DNA of 45,916 bases from Nannocystis sp. (lineage in GTDB: Bacteria > Myxococcota_A > Polyangia > Nannocystales > Nannocystaceae): NCBI GenBank assembly GCA_016712315.1, contig JADJRG010000005.1, positions 1 through 45,916 of the forward strand, given 5' to 3'. A program made the translations under genes and the position numbers. Below, in pieces: positions 39,076 through 45,916 of this stretch (the stretch's first letter is position 1; each line of letters opens with the position of its first letter). The notes below the pieces were generated by a model, which did no database searches, was not told the DNA's origin, and saw only the letters and a list, made by a program, of their open reading frames with translations.

Positions 39076-42000
39076 GCTGGGCTCCCGTCGCTTAGGGTCC
39101 GATCAAGGGCTGATTCGATGGCGGCGTCGAAGGGGCTGTACACATCGCCGTCTTCTTCGAGGCCTGCTTGTTCGGGTGGGGTGGGCTTGTCGAGCTCGGG
39201 GTCGATGTTGTTGGGGGCGGTGAAGTCGGAGACCGCGAGCACGGTCTGGCCTTCGGTGCAGCTTTGAGCGACGGCGTGGGCGACGCGGGCGAGGTAGCGG
39301 GCGACGCGGGCGACGCGCTCGATGTGCTCGTCGAAGTCGACTTCGAGGGCCTTGGCCGCCCGTTGGTGCTCGCGGATCGCGACCTCCAGGGCGCGTTTGG
39401 CGGAGGCGCGGGCGTCGCCTCGACACTTGGGGGCGCGGACGAGGACGGCGGCATAAACGAGGAGCTGGCGGGTGCGCTCGATCTCCATGGGGCCGCGGCG
39501 CAGGGCCTTGGCCAACATGCCGAAGTGACGCCAGTGCTCGCGGATTGCAGCCTCAGTGAGGCGAGTGAAATAGAAGCTGAGGAGGTGATCGCCTCCTTGA
39601 AGCGGCTCGCCTTCGCTGCGGGCTTGGTCGGTGTCGCGGATCTGGACGGCGACCTGATCACCGTCCTTGTCCACGATGGGGCTGACCCGCACGATGTAGC
39701 GACGGGAGACCCCTTCCCGATCCTCGCGCAGGACGTACTCGCCATGATCATCTTTGAGGATCGCGTCGGGCGAGACGATCAGTCTTCCATCCCGGGCGTC
39801 GACGTCGTGCTCCTCGCTGGTTTCACGGAGATCCTCGGCGATGTCTTCCAAGAGGCGGCCGAAAGGGCCGCCCTCCTCGAGGTAGCTCTCAATGATGTTC
39901 GCGATATGCCGGTTGCCTTCCGCGCGGAACCACCAGGCGATCTCGCGGGGCGTCTTCTCGATGGGGTCGGCGAGCTTGCCGAGCTGGAGGGCGAGATCGC
40001 GGAGGCCGGCGTCGTTGCCCGCGATCCGCTCGATGCGGGCGATCTCCTCGGCCTCAGCCTTCGCGCGGCGCGCCTTGGCGCCGTCGCTGAGGCGGATGAC
40101 GTCGGGCGGCGGTTCGGCAGCAGGCTCGGTCGTTGGGGTCGCGGGCGAGGCGGCGGCTTGTGACGGGGGTGGGGGCGATGGTTTTGGTGAGTCGCCCGCG
40201 ACGGCGATCCAGGCGTCGGCCCACGCGTCGAGGTGCTCGTCCCACGGCGCGATCATGTTGCCGCGCTCATCCCATGCGTCGCCAGGGATCCCCGCGGCGA
40301 TCGCCTCCGTGACCGCGCTGCGGGTCCATCGGCGAGGTATCTCGACGTTCCCGAGGGTGACCGCTTCGGCAGAGTCCCGCGCCAGCTTCCGCTCCTGCGT
40401 CGTAGCGGCGGCCGGCAAGGTCGACGGATACTCGCGGAGGATCACAGCGAGCTGCGCGCGCGCTTCCTCCTCCTTGAGCGCCTCGTCGTCGAGGACTGGC
40501 GCGGCAGAGGGTGCGGGCGAGGCGGAGGGCTGGGCGGCTGGGCGTGAACGGGTCGAGGTGGGCGGGGTGGTGGTGAGCGTGGGTGGGGGATCGGACGGGC
40601 GGACCTCGTTCCAGACGGCGAAGGCGATCCCGTCGAGATCGGAGTGAGTCTTGCGGTGCTTCTCAAGGGCCTGCGTGGCGGTCTCCAGGGCCGATTCGGC
40701 GTCGGCCCGCAGTACATCGAGGGTGGGCTGGTCGAGCCCTGGTAGGGTCCAAAGCGCGCTAGGCTCGAGGGCGGCGAGGAGCTCTCCGTCCCGGAAAAAG
40801 CCGATCCACGGCCTCGCACCACCCGAATGGAGGCGGAGGTCGTGACCGCGAGCTTGCAGGAGGTAGGCGGCAGCACGCATCCTCACGATCTCCAACGCGG
40901 TCGCGATCCCGTCGTCCCAGATCTTCTTTCGAACTTCGCGGGATGAGCGGGATGAGCCGAAGCCGAGGGCGCCAGCGTCGCTTAGGGCGTGCATCCGCAG
41001 AGCTAAGTTGTCGACGAGCGTTCGGTCATCGCCAGGGTCCAGGGTTACCCCTCCCCGAAGAGCCTCTCTGAGCCGTTCCACTTCGTTCGCGGGGGTCGCT
41101 CCGACGTGGAGACGGGCGGGCCCGCTGGGTGAGCGTGAGGGCGCGACGGGGGCGCGCGGGGGGGGCGTGGTGCGCGGGGGGGACGGTGAGGGCGTGGCGG
41201 GCGCTGAGGGCTTGTCGGCGTTGTCGGCGTTGTCGGCGTTGTCCTCGGCGTTGTCTGCGTCGTCCGCGTCGGCGGCGTCAGCGAGCAGGCGTTTGGGGAT
41301 CTTGCGGCCCCACCAGGCGAGGCCGAGCTCGCGGAGGGTTGTGTAGGACTCGCCGCTGGCGGGGGCGAGCGCGAGGTACTCGCGCCAGCCTTCGAGGGTG
41401 GGTGGGAGCAGGCGGGCGCCGCGTACTTCGGCTCCGGCGGTGATGGCGAGGCCCTCGCTGTCGACGACGGGGACGGAGGAGGGTTTCCAGGCGTTTGCGA
41501 AGGCTTCGGCGATCTTGTCGTTGAAACGGGGCCACCACTTGGCGAGGAACGCATCGCTGGCGCCGAGCCAGCCGAGATCGTCGAGGCTGCGCACGAAGCT
41601 GGTGTTTCCGAGCTTGAGGGCGATGGCGGCGGCGGTGCGGTCTTCGTCGTCGAGGGGCCAGACCGGGCCGCCTTCGCGCGGGAACTCGGCGGGATCGAGG
41701 GGTTTGCCGGCGAGGTCGCCTTCGTAGGTGAGGAGCTGCCAGGTGGCGGAGCCGGCGAGGCGCAGGCCGATCTTGGGGCTGCTCGCGTCGGTGATGGCGC
41801 CGAACTCGAAGTGATCGAGCTGGCTGGTATCGCCGACGCGGGGTCGGGTGATCCGCAGGCCCTCGTAGACGGGGGCGCCGAGCTCCGGGACGAGCATGTC
41901 GACGTCGCGCGCGACGTGGACCCACGGGTACCAAGGCCATGCGGCGGGATCGACGGTCTTGAGATCGCTGAGGCGCTGCTCGGCGTCTTCGCGGAGGCGG

Positions 42001-45000
42001 GCGGCGTGCTCGGGATCGTCGGCGTCGCGGGCGCGGTCGAAGCGGGAGACGGCTTGGCGGAGGACGCGGTTGGCCTCGCGGGCGATCCGGGCGCGGGCGG
42101 CCTCGATCGCTTGAGAGCGCTTCATCTCGATGAGGGCGCGGGTCTTCTCTTTGTCCCGCGAGATCATGATGAGCACGTCCTCGGGGCTGAGCTGCTGCTG
42201 CGCGCCGGGGTTGTTGGTGTCGCGCACGGCGCTGGTGAGGAGCTGGCCGAGCCACCCGGCTTTGCCGTCGATGAGGCTGAAGCGGTAGCCGTCGGTGGAG
42301 CCGTCGGCGAAGTAGTAGTAGATGTTGATGAGGCCGAGGGTGTTGCCCTGGCGTACGCCGCGGCCGTTGCGTTGCTCGAGGTCGGCGGGCGTCCAGGTGA
42401 GGTCGACGTGGTGGATGGCGCAGGTGCGTACTTGGAGATCGATCCCCTCGTAGGCGACGGAGTTGGCGATCACGATGTCGTACTTGGGGGCGGTGGCAAA
42501 GTCGCTCGGGCGGGCGCAGGCGCCGGGCTTGGCGGGGGCGCTGCCGAGGCCGTTAAACTCGCGCGCGATGGTGGCGCGCTCGCTGGTGGAGACCTCAGAG
42601 TTGAGGATGGCGATCCGCTCGCGCGGGATCCCGTTCGCGACGAGGACCTCGCGCATCCACATGTGCACGGCGGTGGGCTCGACGAAGATGATGTGGCCGC
42701 AGTGTGGGCTGGCGACGATCCGCTCGGCGCACGCGGTGAGCTTGGGGCTCTCGTAGATCGGGCGCGGGAGGGTGACCGTGATCTCTTCGACCTCGCCCGT
42801 CCGCGGGTCGTAGACGTTGCGCGTGGCGACGCCGCCATCGAGCGCGTTCTTTAAGTTGTACCCCTCGTCGAGGCCGGAGTGGAGGGCGACGAGGGAGAGG
42901 CGGGCGAGCAGGCCGACGATGACGTTGGAGGGGCCGCCGCTGTCGGGCTTGGCCGGCTCGGCGAGGATCCTCTCGATCTCGCGGACGTACTTGTCGTACT
43001 TCGCCTCTTGCAGCTCGTCCATGGAATTCTTGGCGGGGGTTGCGGTGAGCAGGACGACCCCAGCGCCGCCGGTTTGACGACGGACCATGGCGGCGCGGAA
43101 GTCGAGCTGCCACGCGCGGTTCGATCCGTCGCCGCTCCCTCCCATGAACTTCGGGATGCCGCCGTCCTCGCGCGGCTGGGGGAGGTAGAGGTTTTTGAAC
43201 GAGGCGGCCTCATCGACGACGAGCATGTCGATGCCGATCTCGTCCCAGGCGACGCCGGGGTCGTACTCCCAGCCGTCCGGGAGGGCGAGGATCTCTTCGA
43301 CCCACGCCCTTGTGCCGTGCTCGAGCAAGGCGCGCTGGCGGTCGGTCATCTTGTCACGACCGCCCCGGGTCTTGTCTTGCTCCTCGAGTCTGCGGCGGCG
43401 AAGCGTGAGCGTGCGCTCGATGGCCTCGACCTGCTTGATGTAGGCCATCACGGGCTTGGTGTTGACCTTGGTGCGGGCGAGGGCCTCGTAGGTGAGGATG
43501 ACGACGTCGAGCTGACCAGTCTGGAGGGCGATCCACTTCTGGGCGCGCTCTTCGGGCGACTCCGGGCTCTGAGGTGATGAGGCCCTTGCGCGCGCCGCGG
43601 CCGATGATCTTGCGCTTGGAGCCGATGACCGCGACGCGGTAGTCGGGGAGCGTGCAGAGGATGTCGTCGTGCCACTTCCAGGCGATGGAGCCGGGGACGA
43701 GGATGACGGGGCGGCGCACCCATCCCTCTTGGCGAGCGCGGGCGACGATCGCGAGGGCGGTGTAGGTCTTGCCGACGCCGACGTCGAAGGCGACGAGGCC
43801 GCCGCGCTGGGCGAGCACGCGGCGGGCACCGGCGATCTGGTGGTTCTTGAGCTTGGGCGCGCCCGGGCCCCAGCGCGCGATCTCGGAGGTTCTCTGCGGG
43901 GTATGTGGGGACGATCCGGCCGCGGAAGCTGCGGTTGTAGGCGTGGACGATCTGCGCCTGTCGGTCGTCATCGCGGGCGACCCAGGCGCGGAAGGCGTCG
44001 GACCACTGCTTTTGCAGTTTGAGGCGCTCCTCAGCGCGGGACCTCTTTTCGGCGAGCTTGTCTTCGCGGCTGCGCGGCCCGCTGTCCAGCTTGGACCGCT
44101 TCGGCGGGGTGAACGTGGCGAGATCGTGGTTGAGCCACCCGAGGAAGGCCGCGGTGGCGGGCGCGAGCACGGGGCGGGGGCCGCCTTCGCGGGTCCGCGC
44201 TTCGTAGAGGCCATCGGCGCGGATGAGCGAGAGGGGGCTGTAGCGGCCGTTGAGCTCCTCGGTGAGCCAGTCGGCGACGACGTCGATGGGGACCCAGCCC
44301 TCGTTGGGGCGCAGCTCGGTCAAGTCGTCGAAGACGACGGGGTCGATCGCGGCGAGCAGACGGTTGACCTGCGACCTGGCGATAAGGTCACCTCGTTGCG
44401 CGCGCGCTTGGGCGCGGTCGTGTTTGGCCCAGAGGTCGATGCCGGTGAGATAGGCGTCTTCGGGGAGCAGCTCATCCCAGGCTTCGCCGTCGAGGGCCCA
44501 TCCCTTCGCGACGAGCGTGGAGACGATGTCGGCCTGGTCTGCGCTCCCGCCCTGCGAGAGGTGGAACTTGTGGAGGGTCTCGATGTTGAGGTGGCGACGT
44601 TGGCGGAAGAGGAGCTCGGCCTGGGCGACTACGTCGTCGGGCTGGCCGGTGTACTTGGGCTCGACGACCGGCGGGGCGCGAAGGGCGTCGATGAGCTCGC
44701 CGCTGCGGGTGAACGCGTTGAGGATCCGCTCGGCCGCGCTGACGCCGTTGTCAGCGAGCGCGCGGAGCTCCTTGCGCTGCCAGGGGTTGCCCTGGGTCTT
44801 GGCGAGGTCCACGAGGGCGGCGTGGAGCTCGGGCCAGAGGGCGGCGGCCCTCGGCGCATCATCGGCGCCGACGGCGGCGAGGTAGCGGCCGACGCGGCGG
44901 CCTAGCTCGAGCGCGGGGCGGAGGGGCGTCGTCGGTGCCGCTGGGGACCTCGTCCTCGTCGCGCAGCACCGTCTGAGGGGCGCCGAGGTCGGCGGAGCGG

Positions 45001-45916
45001 GCGATGGTGTCGATCACGCAGGCGGTGCAGATCGGGCGCGGATCGAGGGCGGGAGGCTGCGCAGCTCGCCGGTGACTTTGTAGCGCCAGCTTCGACCTTC
45101 ATCGCCCGCGAAGGCTCCATCTTCGGCGCCGAGGATGTGCGAGGGGTGGCGCTCGAAATAGTCGCCGTCGAGGATGTATGTGTCGGCTTCGTCGATCTCG
45201 CGGAGCTCGCCGCCGCGGTTGCGCCAGAAGACGATGTCAATGACGAGCCCCGCGCCCGGCACGTTCTCGCGGCCGCGCAGGTCGTGGCTGGGCAGGCGGT
45301 AGGCGCCGAGGAAGTGGTGGCGCAGGAGGATCTTTTTCGCGGAGGGGGCGGTTGGTCTTGCCGGTGACGAAACCGGCGGGGACCAGAAAGACGCCGATCC
45401 CGCCCGGGATCAGGAGATCGAGGGCGCGGCGCATGAAGTAGGCGTAGGCGCGCTTTTCAGAATAAAACTCGTCGCGATCCTCGCGGGCGAACGCGCCGCG
45501 CTCGCCGTAGGGCGGGTTGGAGAGGATGAGGCCGAGGGTGCCGTGGTAGCGCGAGCCTTCTTCGCGGACCCAGCGCTCGAAGGGCATGTGAAAGACGTTG
45601 ATGTCGCCGCGGAGGGCGCGGAGCAGGGTGGAGGAGACTTTGGAGAACTCGACGGCGGTCCACTCGATCCGCTTGATCTGGCCGCCCGCTTCGAGGGCGA
45701 GGCAGCGGCGAGGTGTGAAGGCGCGGATGAGGCGGCCGATCCCGGCGCTGGGCTCGAGGGCGCGGACGATGCCGTCGCGGCCGGCGAGCTCGGGGAGGAA
45801 GGGACACAGGACCTCGGCGAGCGAGTCGGCGATGACGGTGGGGGTGTAATATTCGTGGATGAGGCCGAAGGACTCGGGGACGAGATCGGCGGGATTGATC
45901 TTGGACCTTGTCGATG
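39072..45916 (-). CDS. giant N6-adenine methylase/SNF2-type helicase fusion, DarB-like (5' end outside window, frame broken)
   Basis: At least 2,280 residues, with the start beyond the window. The N-terminus has EYYTPTVIADSLAE, SAM motif I ALEPSAGIGRLIRA, and catalytic motif IV SNPPYGERG (near 45500), so it is an N6-adenine methylase. A helical middle part leads to an SF2 helicase: DVGVGKT (43764-43784), MLVVDEAASFKN (motif II), LLTATPAKNS (III), DIVIANSVAYEGIDLQ (V) and QRNGRGVRQGN (VI). The last 900 residues are unassigned, with Pro-rich and (ADN)n linkers. This order and size match phage P1 DarB and similar proteins of large phages and conjugative elements, which protect DNA from type I restriction. 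Frame changes lie near 45350, 45040, 44920, 43890 and 43580. Helicase and methylase motifs are intact. Confidence 0.85.

Noticed and set aside
39168..43577. Very long plus-strand open frames rich in Gly, Val, Asp and Ala opposite the giant methylase-helicase gene
   Set aside because: They are antisense images of a GC-rich gene: no motifs, Gly/Val/Asp/Ala bias, and the minus strand carries intact helicase and methylase signatures.

Overview
The window is high-GC DNA (about 70% by eye) with the marks of a myxobacterium, probably of the Nannocystis/Plesiocystis/Enhygromyxa group. These marks are several lipoproteins whose lipobox cysteine is followed by acidic residues and a long Ser/Thr/Asp-rich stalk, a Ser/Thr protein kinase fused to TPRs, and FG-GAP/RTX surface proteins. 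The taxonomic call is inference; no rRNA or tRNA gene was recognised. Many obviously homologous genes are split by single-base frame changes, often in homopolymers or short repeats. I read most of these as uncorrected sequencing indels and give the extents of the reconstructed genes.

Layout. (1) 0-3.7 kb: an FG-GAP/RTX lipoprotein and a small stalk lipoprotein on the minus strand. (2) 3.9-12 kb: a glycan locus. The minus strand carries an unidentified toroid-like protein, a SAM methyltransferase and a GT2 glycosyltransferase. The plus strand carries a large polytopic membrane protein, a GH1 glycosidase and a small membrane protein. (3) 12.1-15.1 kb: a TonB-dependent receptor followed by an esterase with a GxSxG motif. 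(4) 15.1-18.3 kb: the kinase-TPR protein. (5) 18.4-20.3 kb: an FG-GAP lipoprotein whose frame is destroyed just before a group II intron.

(6) 20.4-27.6 kb is a genomic scar. It holds a complete group II intron with its reverse transcriptase, two remnants of a transposition-type AAA ATPase, a lower-GC orphan gene, a DNA-methylase N-terminal fragment, a ParA-like ATPase gene and a second, 5'-truncated intron copy of 105 bases. Comparing the two intron copies fixes the intron's 3' end and its branch-point adenosine.

(7) 28.0-45.9 kb (running off the edge) is a tightly packed minus-strand block of about 15 genes, many coupled by ATGA overlaps. It starts with a very large DarB-like fusion of an N6-adenine methylase and a SNF2-type helicase. 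It also encodes an M23 peptidase, a PAPS-reductase-like protein, a GNAT/XF1762 (Mom-like) protein, coiled-coil proteins, and a series of unknown proteins ending in one membrane segment and a short tail. This looks like a phage-type or conjugative-type element with its own DNA-modification or antirestriction functions. No terminase, portal, tail protein or integrase was recognised, so the kind of element is open. It is the best candidate here for an undescribed system.
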